Of a stretch of DNA of 64,000 nucleotides, positions 34,001 through 46,913 are shown one piece after another. Below the pieces are notes generated by a model. That model made no database searches. It was given only the letters and a program-made list of their open reading frames with translations, and was not told the DNA's origin. Within the stretch, counting starts at the first letter, position 1; each line of letters begins with the position of its first letter. The position numbers and the translations under genes are program-made. This DNA comes from Opisthocomus hoazin (lineage: Eukaryota; Chordata; Aves; Opisthocomiformes; Opisthocomidae): positions 7,356,417 through 7,420,416 of the forward strand of contig NC_134415.1 in assembly GCF_030867145.1 (NCBI RefSeq), in the 5' to 3' direction.

Positions 34001-37000
34001 CAGTTAACTTGTCAGGGCAAATCTTTACCATTAAAATTCAGAGATGCCTAGCAAGAAAAAATAATCTTTGGCTGAGTCTTCTTGGGCATGGCCTTTGTCC
34101 TTTCCTAAAATACGGTCCTATATCTTTTGTTTTATATTCTTGTTTTTCTTTTGCGCTCTCTTAACTGGACTTCAGATGAAATGTACCTGCAGTGTCTCTT
34201 CAGTGTTGATCCTGAAACTTAGTTGCTATAAAGATAGCTCGTTCTACTTTTTGGCTGGGTTACCTACGACATCTACTCTTAAAGCCAGCAAGAGAAGTCA
34301 AGACAGCACACAGTGGTATGACTTGGTCCAAAGAGGATACATAAATTTTTAGAACCAGCTCCAAAAATGTTGTGTTTAAAATAGAGAGGAGGTATCATTA
34401 TATCTCAGCTGTCAAACAGATTGAAGATGCATCTGTGTAACGTCTGATTCCATTCAGTAGTATGCTTGAAACTCTTCCAAAATCAGTCAGAGCAATTCTT
34501 TCCTCCTGTTTTTATACTTTCTCTTGCATAGTTTCAGTAGGTACGGAACGAAATAGGGGTGATTCTTGTATCATGGTCCTCTGTTTTTTTAGGGACTATG
34601 CGTTGTTTTATTTCTTGGGATGAGATGAAGTTTTGACCTTGGTCATCGCATATAGGACAGGTCTTTCCTCATTTGTAAATGTTGCTTTTGAATAGAGAAA
34701 GGTTTGGTGTTTGGAAAAGGCGGTGTTTCTTTAAAAGGCATTGTCTCTCAGGGCACCAAGGTGTAAATATCTTCAAGTGATTCCGCAAGTTCTAAATATG
34801 GATGTCATCTCTTTATGGGCATTTTTTTTCTGACCTAAATATACAGTGCTCTGGAGGCACGGAGCAGCCTGACTGGCTTTTTAGTTGTAAAAGGGCTTTC
34901 GTTGCAGTGCACTTCTGCATCTCTTGTAGTGCCCTATAAGTCCTGTGGCAGGTTGATAGGAGAAAGTGCCTTTAATACTTCTTCAGTTTCATTTTTGAAC
35001 TTCTGCTTTGGTTTATCCTCTTTCAAAAGTTCTTTGTGAGTACTGTCTTCGCAGTGGCCAAGAAAAGACCTTGTAGTGCGGGCTGCTTTGCAAGAAAAAC
35101 CCAGTTGCCTATAGCCATTCCTCTCGTGGCTATTTTATTCTGTCTTGACACTTTCATGTTAAAATGTGGGACCTTTTCCTACTTGGCAGTTCTTTGCCTT
35201 GGTCATCTTCCTTTCCTGAACAAGATGTGCCGAGTGTCAGTTTTCACCTCTGAGGGCTGAAATGTTTCAGCAGCTTTTAAATGTGGGTCTGCTAGAAATT
35301 CCACTTGACGCTCTTTTAGAAAGGCACCCAAAGTGATTAAATGAGGTTCTTGTGTTTGTGACCGGCGACAGCGGTGGGGTGGTTAATGGAAGACTTTCAA
35401 CCCTCTGCAGACTGCGCAACCAGTAATACATTGCCAGGCTTCTAGGAGGTGTGAGGCACCAGTCTCTGCATTTGGGATATTTTTACTCCCCTGCTGTTTC
35501 TGCTTCCCTGTGAGGAGCGTTGTGGAAGATGGAACCAGGAACCAATCTTACAAGGTGTTGCAAGGAAGAACTGAACAGCCAGGCCCTCTGTGGAGAAAAG
35601 ACAGGTTCTTCAGCCACCTTCCAAATATACTACAGCAGCGCTTTACATTCCAGGAATCAGACTTGTGGCTATGAAACAGGGCATCTTTGACTTTGTATCG
35701 CAGTAATAAGTCACAAACAGGACTTGTGGAACACATGGCACAAATGAGCGTCAACTGTTGCTTTCAAGGCTGTTGTAAGTCTGTGCTCAAGTGATTAGCC
35801 TAACAGTGTATTTATGATCTGCTTTCAAAGACCTTTTTTGCACCATCTCAGCAGTTGCTAAACGTAGTGCATTGAATTGTCGAGCTGCTATTTGTCCACA
35901 ATACACACATTCCTGCGTTGCATGGTAGACAGTTTGAACGAGTCCTGTATTTGGAAAGCCAGTATTTCAGTTAATGCTTACTTAGAAAATGGTGGTATCA
36001 GAGGCGCAACTCAATCCTGCCAGGGTTTGTGTACATCTCAAAGTAGTTGGCTGGCTCTGTAGTAATTTGTGATGGTAAAGTCATAGTCTGTGTGCGTCGC
36101 ACGTCCTCTCTGTTTTCCCCTGGTGCTGTTGGCTGTGCTTGGTGAAGGAGCTGAGGGATATTTCACCTGTTACTCTCTGACAAGATTAGAGGAGGAGGTG
36201 GTAAGAGCTTACATGGTTTGAAAGAAGACGGTTAATCAGTCAGCAGTTCTCATAGCTACTAGAGAGGGATGCGTTTTCAGTGTAGCGGTGTGCCTATAGG
36301 TAATACCTCTCGACAGAGCTTTAGGTGCAGTAATGGCATGACTTCTCTAATTTGGTCAGTTCTGTAATGAAGACATGCAGCGTAGATCTCCCAGCTCTGG
36401 GAAATTCAGGATTGGTTTTGTAAATTTTGCATTATTTCTCCTATTATTAATACTATCAGTATTAGTAGTGTGATTAATAAAACTTTTCATATTCAATTTG
36501 TAAGTCTCTCTCCCTTTTCCTCCTTTACCCTTCCTCTGGTGGGAGGGTGAGGTGTTAATAGAGCGTCTGCCACTGAGTTTGTTGCTGCCCTGCTTGAAGT
36601 GGTGACATGGAGTTTCTCTTTGCCATCAGAAGTAAGCTCGTGGGGAATATACAATATAGTAAACATGTTCTATTAGATAGATGCATTCTTTGCTATTTCA
36701 GTATACTGTATGTTCGTACCTCAACTGGCCCTTTCCTCTCTTCTTTTATTTTGTCCGCAGGGTTTGGAATACTGTGGCGAAAAGTACAGTTTAGATCTCG
36801 CGGATGGAGTCCTTCCCTTGAGAGGGCAGACCAGCAATACCAAGCTACTCAGCTGTCAGACTGTAGAAAAATTTTGCAACCACGTTAATGGAGACGAAAG
36901 CGTTAATGAAGGTGTGTTGTGATGTCCATGTGTGGCTATTCTAAAAGAAATGGTTTTGGAATCTAAGCAATGAATGCTGTTCTGTACCCGAGTCCAAAAG

Positions 37001-40000
37001 TCTTAAATATCAGTAGAGACATGCTTGTTTGGGCTATTGAAAAAGAAAAATTGGGTGCTTAAGTTGTGTGTGACTTCTTTAAAGGAAAAAAATAGGTTTT
37101 CTTGTATGCTGGCTGACAGGCTATAGCGATGTATGGTGGGGTCATCTGTATAATGCTGGTCAGTCGTTTTATTCCTCCAGCTGTCATCTTTGAAGCATGA
37201 GAGAACTCCCTCCTTTGCTTAGGAACGCTACCTGAATTTTTTTTTCCCTGTTCAAACAGGGCAGCTAGTTACAAGTGGTGTTCCTCAGGGCTCAGTATCA
37301 GGGCCAGTTCTGTTTAATATCTCTGTCAGTTGTCTGGACGAGGGGATCGAGTGCACCCTCAGTGAGTTTGTAGAAGACACTAAGGTAGGTGGGAATGTTG
37401 ATGTACTTGAGGGTAGGGAGGCTCTACAGAGGGGTCTGGACAGGCTGGATCTATAGGCTGAGGCCATTGCATGAGATTCAACACGGTCAAGTGCCGGGTC
37501 GTGCGCTTAGGTCACAACAACCGTGTGTAATGCTTCAGGCTTGGGGCAGAGTGTCTGGAAAGCTGCCTGGAGAAAAAGGACCTGGGAGTGCTGGTTGAGA
37601 GTCGGGTGAGTATGAGCTGGCCGTGCGCCCAGGTGGCCAAGAAGGCCAACGGCCTCCCTGCTTGTAGCAGAAATAGTGTGGCCAGCAGCAGCAGGGTAGG
37701 GATCATCCCCCTGTACTGGGCCCCGGTGAGGCCTCACCTTGAAGAACAGCTTTACTTTAGGCTCCTCACTACAAGAAAGACCTTGAGTTGCTGGAGCGTG
37801 TCCAAAGAAGAGCAGCAAGGAAGCTGTTTAAGCATTGGAACAGGCTGCCCAGGGAAGTGGTTGAGACACCATCCCTGGCGGTATTGAAAAGATGTGTAGA
37901 GGTGGTGCTTAAGGGCGTGGTCTGGTGGTGGACTTGGCAGGGTTAGGTTTACGGCAGGGCTCGATGATCTTCAGGGTCTTTTCCAGCCTAAATAATTCTA
38001 TGATCTACCTGTCCATTTTTTCCTCTCTAAATCTAATAGGTTCCTACACCTGCAAGTTTTGAAAGCGATAGCTTTCCTTGTCCACATAGACAGTCGAAAC
38101 TCTGGTGGTGTCTTTCGTTATCTTGCAATAATTAAATATGTATCTCTGGGTTTAAAAATTTGATTCTGCTCTGACCATATCTTTGAGCCTGCTGCAGTGG
38201 TGGCTTTCACAGCCTTTTGTTCTGACTGCATTCTTCACCTGTCTCTCCTTGCTGGTCTTACCTTCTGCCTGACGTTGTAAAGAAGACACTTGCATGGTGT
38301 TTCTAGGCTATTTCTGTTCATTAGGGTTGATTTAGTCCTGAACTGGCAACTTCCGTCTCTTTTGTGATGCCATCCTTGATCAACAGCGTGTCAAAATCGA
38401 ATTAAAACACCTCTGGATTTTCTCCACTCGTGTCATGTTTCTGAGGAGAGTGCCTTCCAATGGCTTGTTAAAACCAACCAAGCAACCAACCATCACTCTG
38501 CCACCCCTCAAAAATGCCCCGAACTAGACAAGAACCAAAACCCCCTTTCTGTCTCCTTTTTATGAAGCAGGTGGCGTGGAGAAATATCTGCAACTTTTCT
38601 GGTGGTTTCTAATCAGCTTTTATTCAGAATCTGTTGAAGTGAAGTTCTAGGCACACGTGAGCTTGTGTTGGATGTGGGTTGAGGCTAGCAGTGACGCTGT
38701 CTTCTGAATGGTGAAAAGAATGGATAGCTTGCTAGGCAGTTTCAGTGGCTAAGAAAAGGCAAGTGGCGCAGGAGTTCACAAGGAAACACGGGAAAGTGGG
38801 TGAGGATCCCTAAAGGGTACTGATGAATTCAACAGAGAGCAGAGAAACGTTTTGCCAAGCAAAGTGTCGTCGTCTTCCCTACTCCGTTAGGGTAAATGAT
38901 GTACCACACGCTGTGCTTCCATCTCGAGAAAGCGTTCTCCCCAGAGAAGACAGACCGTTCCGCTTCTCGAGAGAACAGGAGTACAATATCGTGGATGTTT
39001 TGTGTGAAAACCTTGATCCCGATTTCCTGTTTGTTGAGTTTGGGTTTTTTCTGTTTCTTTTGTGTGATACTTGTCGTCTTTCATTCCGAATATGCTGGCA
39101 AGGAGCTATCCTTAAAATCATAATGGAGTCAGATCTGGAACTTCGTAATGCCAGCTGAGTGATACAAGTGTGTCCAATAATCATCTGTATGCTTTCTAAA
39201 AGTAGCAATGTATGTGTTCCAAGCATACTTTGTTTTGCCAAACTGGTCATCTAGCTAAGGGTCTCTTGATCAACTCTTCATGTATGGAAAACTTCAGCAG
39301 CTAATAATTGTGTGTTGGCTTTGGCTTGGAACCGATGCAGTCTGCACAAGAAAAAGGGGCAGTATGACTGGAACTTATCACAAAGATGTTTGCTAGTCCG
39401 TAATTTTGTTTTCATTAATCTTTTTAATTACAAAATGATTTCATGATTTAACTTATCTTAGGAATCGCAGTGTTTCACGAGTGGTAAAAGAGAACGAAGC
39501 CAAGCCAGAAAGTGGTGTTTTAAAATGATAAGCTATCTCCTATTTTCTACCTCTAAGAAACAATGTCTTGTCTTTTACAGTAATATCTCCTGAAACCAGT
39601 GTATCAGTCTTCAGCTGGCAAGTGAATACGGCTGGTCAGGGAAAACCATCGACTTATTTGTGTGTGTTTGACATTAATTGCTGGTATCATGCTCAAATGC
39701 CAGAATCACTAAGGTAGATTTTTTATGGAGTTGTTTTCCATACCCCTACAAAGAAGTCGTTTGAAAGTTGGCGTGTAGCTTATGCACCTGCTTTCTTGAA
39801 GGCCAGAAGAATTCCTTGATGACTGCCCCTATTTTGCGCTGTGGTCACCGGATCCTGTAATAAGCATGACGTCTCCAAACCTCATTTTGGATGTTCTGGT
39901 ACACAAGCGGAGTCTAAGACGGGGAGTTTCACCTTCTTGTCTGCCACCTGAGCATTTTTTTCGTCCAAGCACCTATAATTTTGGTAGGTATTTCACTGCT

Positions 40001-43000
40001 TTTAATAGTGGTGAGCTTCAGTGGAGGTCAGGTGCCATTTAGTGGTTCTCATGTTCATTGTTTGTCACTCAAAAGGCAAACCAAAACCCAGCAACCCTCC
40101 CCCCTCCCCCAAGCCAACTCTGATTATGTTGTAGTGAGAAGGTATTTAATATTGTGAAACCTGTCTGGGAGTCTGCTGAGTTTTGGCGTTTGGTGCTTTT
40201 GTAATGTAGCCTGTGAAGTGGGGATGGTGATAAAATGAAATGACTTTGAACTGAAGCTCAAAGCGCAGCACCTCCACAGAACTAGAGATGAAATTTCCTC
40301 AAGCAGTAATGATTTTTTTGGACAAGTTTGGAATTGATCTGATGAAGCAAATGGGTGCTCAGTTCTAGCTTTCCAGATGCTGCGATTTCAAACATGTAAA
40401 CTGGCCATGACATAACAGTGAGAGTACGGAAGGTTGTCAAACGTTCATTGTTTCTGCAGATGGGATGTGCTTGCTGAGCTCCGGAGTTGTTCACGTGACT
40501 TGCACCGGCTTCCAGAAGGAGGTGATCTTTTCCTGTGTCTTTCTGGAGAATGTCAAGAGATGTGCCTTTTCTGGGTTTTCTATTGCACTCCTTTCAGTGC
40601 CAGAGAGCATTGTCTGCTCGTCCTGCCCATACGCACGCATAATTGCAGCTATATGCCTCCGGTTTGATGCAAATGGTAATGTTTTATGCCAGTATTTCTG
40701 GCATAAATCAGCTTCTGCACAAACAAGCATGGAAAGGGTCTTCTAAATTGTGATTTCAAGTTGTGTGTTAGTTTTAGCTTTTCTAGAGTGTAGTTTATGC
40801 CAATGCTGAGGGAAAAAGAAAGGCCTGCGTATTGACAGAGAAGCTAGGAGATACTTAATAAAGCATTGCAAGGGCTGATGTTTGGTGTTAAGGGACTTTC
40901 TTTGATAAACTGTAGGTGTTACTTTGGCTGCCTGCACTGTGTGAGACTCTAGGCAGTAATGCTTACTCAGATTGCTAACCTGAAGCGTATTACTGATTCA
41001 AACTTTCTGACAAGTGTGACAAGTGTGAGTGAACACTTACATTCTTTCTCTTAGTGGTTCTCCAGAACCTGCATGATTAAATAAAATGGTTGTCCTAACC
41101 TGTATTTTGACTGATGTTTCAGACCTTGAAGTTTTTAAAGAAATCTGGTCCTGCAATAAGCAAAGCCATTCTTGGGAGCTACAATAGGTGCCTTGTGCCT
41201 GGCTTGCTGTCTCCAACACCGATGGATGTCGTGCCATCCAGCTTGAGTCAGGTGAGTGCGTATCAGGGAGTCAAGGGGGAGCTACATCCGTCTAAGTCTG
41301 AGAGGGCCATAGAGGCTACGAGACATGGTCATCTGATTTTCATCTTCTTTGCCAGTTGCATTGAAATGCAGGTGTTGACTTTACTTAGCAGAAGTAGTAG
41401 TAGTCTTAGATCCAAACTACAGAGTTTGACTGGGAATAGCCCTGCCAGAGCTGTCTTTAGAGACCCGTCTGTTAGTTCTGTGCCACAGGTCCACACAAGG
41501 AAGCGTGCAGTCAGTGCTGGTCATGCACAATTGAAAGCATCTTTCCCTCAGAACAACCTCCCACCCCGTCAGGTTCTCAAAGAGTTCAGTTCAGTGCAGT
41601 AGCTGACGATGTGGGTGTCTCGGATGGATGCGAGCTATTGCAAACAGGAGCTTGCTGCAGCTTACGTGATCATTGGCTTCCAAGGAAGTGGGCTGTGATA
41701 AACTATTGTCAGCTCTACCTGACAATTTCATCACCGCTTCCCCTCATGTTTCCTTCATCGGTAGGCTTTTCTGCAGCCCCTCAAAGCAGGCCTTCACCTC
41801 TGTCGCCTTTGCCTTGTGCTGCATTGGCCCCATTGGCTCCTCTTAGAGAACCTGCTGCCGTTCTGTGCAGTGGACGTGTTCCACTATACCTGTTGAGGAC
41901 ATTTCTTCACTACTTAGAAATAGCACAGTTAGTTCTGTGCAATGAAATTCCTGGAATTAGTTAACTTTTTGCTTTGCGCTTTTGCTTCACCAGAATGATC
42001 GTGATCCTTGCTTGAGAGAGACAGCAGTTGCCAGACATTCCCTGTCAGACCAGTACGGCAAGATCCTTCCCAGATTTCAAAGGAAGCTGGCTGTAGAGAG
42101 AGCCAAGCCTTATCGTTTGCCTTCATCGGCCTTAACAGAAGGTAATTTTTAGGGGGGACCATGACGGGCAACTAACCATCACTTGGATGACCCCAGGCTG
42201 ATATATTTTCCCTCTTGCTTTACAGTTGTACAACCAAAGCCTTTATCAACCATAATAAAACAAGCCAATGGAGGAAAACCGCTTTCAGTGGCAACTTTGA
42301 TCAGCAGTGTGTTGTCCAAAATCAGAGAAGTACAGGTAGCAAATGAGCAGAAAACCAGGTTCTCGCACTGTGATAGGTAAGCCTCCTTTTAACACAGTTC
42401 AGTCTTGAGCTACGTGTTTGGAGAGAGAGAGAAAAATCCATTTGAATTAGGTTAGTGTTTTGGAGGGCAGGTGCACCTGAATAAAGCTTTGTTTGGCTTT
42501 TTTTTGCACATACAATATATGACACTTAAGAATCAAGACGTCATAAGTAATATGTGTCGAGAGAGACTTTTTCTGCTGTGATAACCGAATTGATGCAAAT
42601 ACATGTATTTGCATTGTGGTGACTGAGTTTACCGAATTTCAGCTAGCTGCAACTAAACCTATGATTACCCTCCAGCTGTTGGTGTATGAATTTTGACAGG
42701 CTGGACTGTGTGATCAAATAGCAATCTTACACCACTTCCTGCCCAGTTTCTGCCTCGTTTCTGCCCTTTTGTAGTTCGAAATAGGCAGAATTTTAAAGAG
42801 CGGAAAAGAGCCTCATAGTTGTCTGATGATTTTCCTACAGGTGGTACGGTGAAAGAAACTCGACCTTAATTTCTATTTTCTGTGCATGCTCAATTAGGAC
42901 CTGTTTGTTTATGGAAAGGGAAGCAGCTTTCTCAGCGGATATTTTAAAAGCTGCAGCTGCTTAGTGATAAAGACAGAGAGGGATCGTAACGAAATCACCA

Positions 43001-46000
43001 TTGATTTCAAGTGGTAACAAATACTGGGACAGACTTTTGTTGAGTTCGTTCACAACCTCCAACGTAGCAATTGCTCTCTGTCTACAGAAGACTAATAACA
43101 GATTGTTCTTTAAGAGAGCTCTGTTGTTATGTTGTTATGTAGTGTTGGATAGCTGGGAAGAATGTGAAGCACTTGATTCATTGCATAATGGGAGCCACAA
43201 CTTGGAGGTAGATATGCTGGTAAAGGACTTCCTAATTGTTCTTAGTTCTTTCTGTTTTGAAACTTGAAGATTTCACAGTGAGCAAGTAATCGGTAGAGCT
43301 CCTCCAGGTTTGTTGTGCAGCTTGATGATGAATTTTTCTCGTTCTGTTGATGAAGTGAAACAAACCACCAGGAGTCCAAAATGTCCTCTTCAGAAAATGG
43401 CCTTAAGGGGAAGTGTGTGCGTTCATCTGAAGAACGTAATCGAGGAGCAGCTGAAGTTGAAGGAAATGTTCCTTTTCCCCAGGAAGAAACAACTGCTTCT
43501 AACAATCTTCCTACAACAGAGGAAAGTAGGGTAAGTGAACTATTTTCCCATCTTCTACAAAAACGAAAACACTTTGCCAGTTGAGGACACTCCTGTCTTA
43601 CCGATAGTTAGAAGGCACACAAAATCATCTGAGATTTTTTAGCTGCTTAACACAAGTTCAAACCTCATTACGTAAGGGCAGATTTTCTTTTTTTTTTTTT
43701 TTTTACGTTTTTCTGCTGTGCGTTTTCTGTACCTCGAACACACAGAGTAGAAGCTGCCAAGATCTGGGCCTCCGAGAGCTGTAGTAGTACAAGAAAAGGG
43801 CCTGAACTATTTTTGAAAATAACCGTGCATTCATTTGGTTTACTAGAACTTGAACATTTCTTATTTGACTTAAAAAAGAAATAGTTTTAACGCTAAAGAT
43901 AGTAAGCTATGTTGGGGAGTGCAGCTTGTCGAACTTGGGTGGCATTTGCCAAAGGAGAAAATGCTGAGGGAAGCAAACTCATTGTCAGAATGATTTAGGT
44001 GCTTAGGTCCTTTACTGTTTGTTCCTCATTAACATAAACAGAACTCCCAGTTATGAGTTAATTTCAGTGTCAAGATATTTCCAGATACCTAACACACTTT
44101 ACTGAAACTGCTGTCAAGGATGAAGAGATGCAGCCTAGGGACAAGCTCCTTTTACCTGTGCCATCTAAAAGAGGCAGAAGAAGACCACCGAGTTCATCAG
44201 AAGTGTCAGAAAATGCTGACCTGCGTCTGTCTAAATCAGCGCTTCCTCAACCCGAAGTGACGCTTCCTGTCACTCCTAGAGGAAATGCTAGGAAGAGGGC
44301 ACAAAATCTCTTGGCGGCAGACACAGAAGCCGTCTCTGCTCAGGATGGCTTCCGTTCAGGTGGGAAGGTGGAAATCTCTCCTCCTCTGACAAAGCTGAGA
44401 AAGAAATGTAAAGGTAGGGGCACTATGTTTATATGCAAAGTGGGGCACAATGCGTTTTTTTGTAAGCCACAGAAAACAGACTGTGGGGTTGGCTTTAAGT
44501 ATTGTAAAGAATGTAGCCATGCAAGATAAAAAATTTGTAAGAGGCAATTCAGCTTTTTCCCTAACTCCACGTGACTGGCTGGCTAGCTGCGATGGAAGCA
44601 GAGGATGAGGCTCATCTGAGTAGAGTGAATGGAATTTTGAGCTGGTTTTTTTTCATGACCATGATTTCTGTCAGTTTTGAAAACTGGAGGTTATCTGTTA
44701 GTATGTGATTGCCATCCCAACAGAGAGATAAAGGAGGCACGCTTCCAAATTCTGCTTGGTTTGTAAGTTAAGATGAGCTGCATCTTACAACAAACTATAG
44801 AGCTGTTTAATTATGTGATTGTTTTTCATGGGCATGTACTTTGTAGGTGAAGTTACTGCTCGTAGGATTCTTTTTATTTGAGTACATGATCAAAAAATGT
44901 TTTTGAGATGTGTGGGGACTGTTGCTGCCTCTTGAGCAGAAGAGCTTTGATCATGTAAGTGCAGGTAAAAATCACTCCAGTGGCTTACTTCTGTTTCACA
45001 ATTTACTTGAAAAGAATGGATCCCAAGAGGCAGTTATGGGGGAGAAATACCTCCACACCAAGCGTTTATAAACATGATTGGACCTTTTATTTCAGCAAGC
45101 TATTGTGCTCTTGATGATCAGCTTTCATTTCTCATCGCTGTCCTTTGTGTATAATGCACTTGCATGTTAACAATACGTTGTCATTTTAGGTGGAAAAGCA
45201 GCCCATCCTGTGCAGCCTAAGGATTTAGACCCGGACTTGTCTGTTCAGTTTGTCTTTTCACCCCGTCTTTTGAGGTCAAGGAGAACAAATGTACCTAGCG
45301 TTTCCCGAATTGTGAAGGAACCGGTAAGTAAAAGCTCTAGTTGTCTCATGTTCTTGATTTTTGCTCGGTACTGCTTTTGGAAACCGTACTTTGCAATGCC
45401 TTGCCTTTTTCCTTGGAAGTATAACTAAAAAGGGAGCTCTAAAGTAATCAGATAAAGAATTTATTTTCTTTCATGAAAACTAGCTATAAAAGGAAGTTTT
45501 GTGTCTGTGTTAGTCAAGAATTAAGAACTACGGCTTTGCCTTTCACAAAAGGCACAGTGGCTTTCTTTCAACTTACTTGATGCGTTTTCTGCTCATTTCA
45601 GAATTTGAACTTTTAGGATGGTAGAGTAAGTTGAGATGGAAGGTTTGTTTTCTGTGGAGAGAAACTGTAGTGCTTTGGGAAATAACTTTGGCATGACTTC
45701 TTCATGTAAGAAAGGTGCCGTTGTATTTTGTAGAAATGTCAGAACTTGTGGATGAGTGACGTTTCTGTTTCCTTAACATAGGAGCTTCCAACTAAAGAGG
45801 AAGAGGATTCCAAATCTATGGAGTCTGTGGGAAAGCAAAAATTGAAGCGAGGTAGAACTGCAAAATCAAAAAAGAAGAAAGCAAGCAAGTACGAAATTCT
45901 TTTTGAACACTTCTGTGCGTTCCTTTATTGTGGTAGTGATTCGGCTGTTAGCCACCTAACTTCCTCACTTGGCTGTGCAGTTCTGCTCTGACTTTACAAG

Positions 46001-46648
46001 CCTGTCGAGCTTGCTGGTCTGATAGAGACCTGTTTCCCCACTTAACGGTTTAGTTTTCTGATGGAAACAGAAGAGGGAGGGGACAGAAAAGGGCAAGTGG
46101 GTACTGCTTTTTTCAAGGATGGCGTGCCCTTGTATTGTCTTATTCCGCCTGATGAAACCAAGCTCCTACGGTCTTTAGTTCCCCATAGAAGGCAGGAGGG
46201 GGTCAGAGAATGGGTAGAGAGAGCTTCTTGTTTCCGGACATGTTTTCTGGTTCCTTGTGGAGTACTGTTTGAGGGTGTTTGCTTCTTGAAAGCTGGGAGA
46301 GGGGGCTCTAAAAGCTCATAGGAATAGTGACTGAGAATGCTTGGGACAGTCTGGTAAGGAATGAAAAAGGAAGCTTATTTATGTACCTTTTTTGCCTTGA
46401 CCATATGTACAAAGAAGCCCAGAAATACTTCTTTGGCATTGATTTTGTTATTCCACAGGGGTTTTGTTGTTCTCTACTAAATACTCTTGGTACTAACAAA
46501 CCAATTTGATATGTACAAAGAAGCCCATAAATAATTCTTTGGCAGTGATTTTGTTATTCCACGGGGGTTTTTTTCCTCTACTAAATACTGTTGATACTAA
46601 AAAATCAGTTTGATACTTCCCTTTCTTTACAGAACCACAAGAAATTAA
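27899..46648 (+). CDS. AHCTF1: Unit 2 ELYS-like chimeric gene, exons 2-19
   Basis: Joined from 27899-28019, 29193-29446, 31431-31611, 32322-32529, 32947-33063, 33870-33954, 36761-36911, 39581-39713, 39802-39983, 40460-40521, 41123-41251, 41994-42141, 42226-42376, 43356-43530, 44119-44413, 45190-45323, 45782-45888 and 46633-46648. As in unit 1 this gives 882 codons: the ELYS beta-propeller joined directly to a shortened basic tail. No stop or frameshift separates it from unit 1. Differences are single replacements such as N to I in exon 2, F to I in exon 5, G to D in exon 10 and H to L in exon 12. The donor after exon 9 is GTAGAT rather than GTACAT, probably weaker. The reservations given for unit 1 apply: possible expression is unproven. 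Confidence 0.6.
29193..29446 (+). CDS. AHCTF1: Unit 2 exon 3: propeller
   Basis: Identical in translation to unit 1 exon 3. Confidence 0.95.
31431..31611 (+). CDS. AHCTF1: Unit 2 exon 4: propeller
   Basis: Identical in translation to unit 1 exon 4, same splice sites. Confidence 0.95.
32322..32529 (+). CDS. AHCTF1: Unit 2 exon 5: propeller
   Basis: [15 protein letters not shown] replaces the F of units 1 and 3. Confidence 0.95.
32947..33063 (+). CDS. AHCTF1: Unit 2 exon 6: propeller
   Basis: Same translation as unit 1. The candidate microexon downstream is at 33158-33178. Confidence 0.95.
33870..33954 (+). CDS. AHCTF1: Unit 2 exon 7: propeller
   Basis: Same translation as unit 1. Confidence 0.94.
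36761..36911 (+). CDS. AHCTF1: Unit 2 exon 8: propeller
   Basis: Same translation as unit 1. Confidence 0.95.
37257..38007 (+). mobile_element. CR1 LINE 3' fragment in intron 8, unit 2
   Basis: Same truncated CR1 as in unit 1, from the [14 protein letters not shown] motif to AATTCTATGATCT; it was present before the unit was duplicated. Confidence 0.93.
39581..39713 (+). CDS. AHCTF1: Unit 2 exon 9: propeller
   Basis: Same translation as unit 1 with one silent change (ATA to ATT). The donor reads GTAGAT. Confidence 0.94.
39802..39983 (+). CDS. AHCTF1: Unit 2 exon 10: propeller
   Basis: [17 protein letters not shown] and RSLRRGV. D replaces G of unit 1; R agrees with human. Confidence 0.93.
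40460..40521 (+). CDS. AHCTF1: Unit 2 exon 11: propeller
   Basis: Same translation as unit 1 ([13 protein letters not shown]). Confidence 0.94.
41123..41251 (+). CDS. AHCTF1: Unit 2 exon 12: last propeller exon
   Basis: Differs from unit 1 by L for H in [10 protein letters not shown]. Here the frame stays open past the donor to 41602, giving a 162-residue frame if the intron were retained. Confidence 0.93.
41994..42141 (+). CDS. AHCTF1: Unit 2 exon 13: second NDRDP exon
   Basis: As unit 1 exon 13, but PRFQR in place of PRVQR. That variant is otherwise seen only in exon B of unit 1. Confidence 0.92.
42226..42376 (+). CDS. AHCTF1: Unit 2 exon 14: second VVxPK exon
   Basis: Same translation as unit 1 exon 14; begins TTGTAC rather than TCGTAC. 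Confidence 0.9.
43356..43530 (+). CDS. AHCTF1: Unit 2 exon 15: probable tail exon
   Basis: As unit 1, with N for K near its start; assigned by phase and open frame. Confidence 0.55.
44119..44413 (+). CDS. AHCTF1: Unit 2 exon 16: tail with AT-hook-like motif
   Basis: Carries [19 protein letters not shown]. Compared with unit 1 it has L for F in DKLLLP, G for R in TPRGNAR and G for C in FRSGGK. Confidence 0.85.
45190..45323 (+). CDS. AHCTF1: Unit 2 exon 17: tail
   Basis: Reads [18 protein letters not shown] agrees with human SSQFVISP. Confidence 0.88.
45782..45888 (+). CDS. AHCTF1: Unit 2 exon 18: basic tail
   Basis: Identical in translation to unit 1. Confidence 0.87.
46404..46613 (+). repeat. 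106-bp imperfect tandem duplication, unit 2
   Basis: Same pair of TATGTACAAAGAAGCCCA repeats as in unit 1. Confidence 0.9.
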
Positions 46649-46913
46649 GGTTCTTGGTCACCTCCACTCAACGGAAATAACATTTGTCTTCCATTAAAAT
46701 TGGAAGTCCAGTGGATGGAACAAAAAGCAAACAGAAAGAAGATGCAGACATGGCAGAGAAGACTCTACGGAAGAACAAAAAAAGACTGTCTAATTTTCCA
46801 AAGCCAGTTGTGCGCTGGAAGATGCTCTATCTGTTTCTGAACTTTATAATGTACACGACTGTTTGTAAAGTCATCAAAATTGTGTGGATTAATAAAAAGA
46901 AAAAAAATGTAAT
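46633..46913 (+). pseudogene. AHCTF1: Unit 2 exon 19: decayed terminal exon and 3' UTR
   Basis: Reads KTTRN then TAA (46646-46648). The stop is shared with unit 1 although the codon before it differs (AAT for AAA). The downstream frameshifts are the same. RRKML has become RWKML, and the normal stop is lost here too. AATAAA at 46891-46896. Confidence 0.85.
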
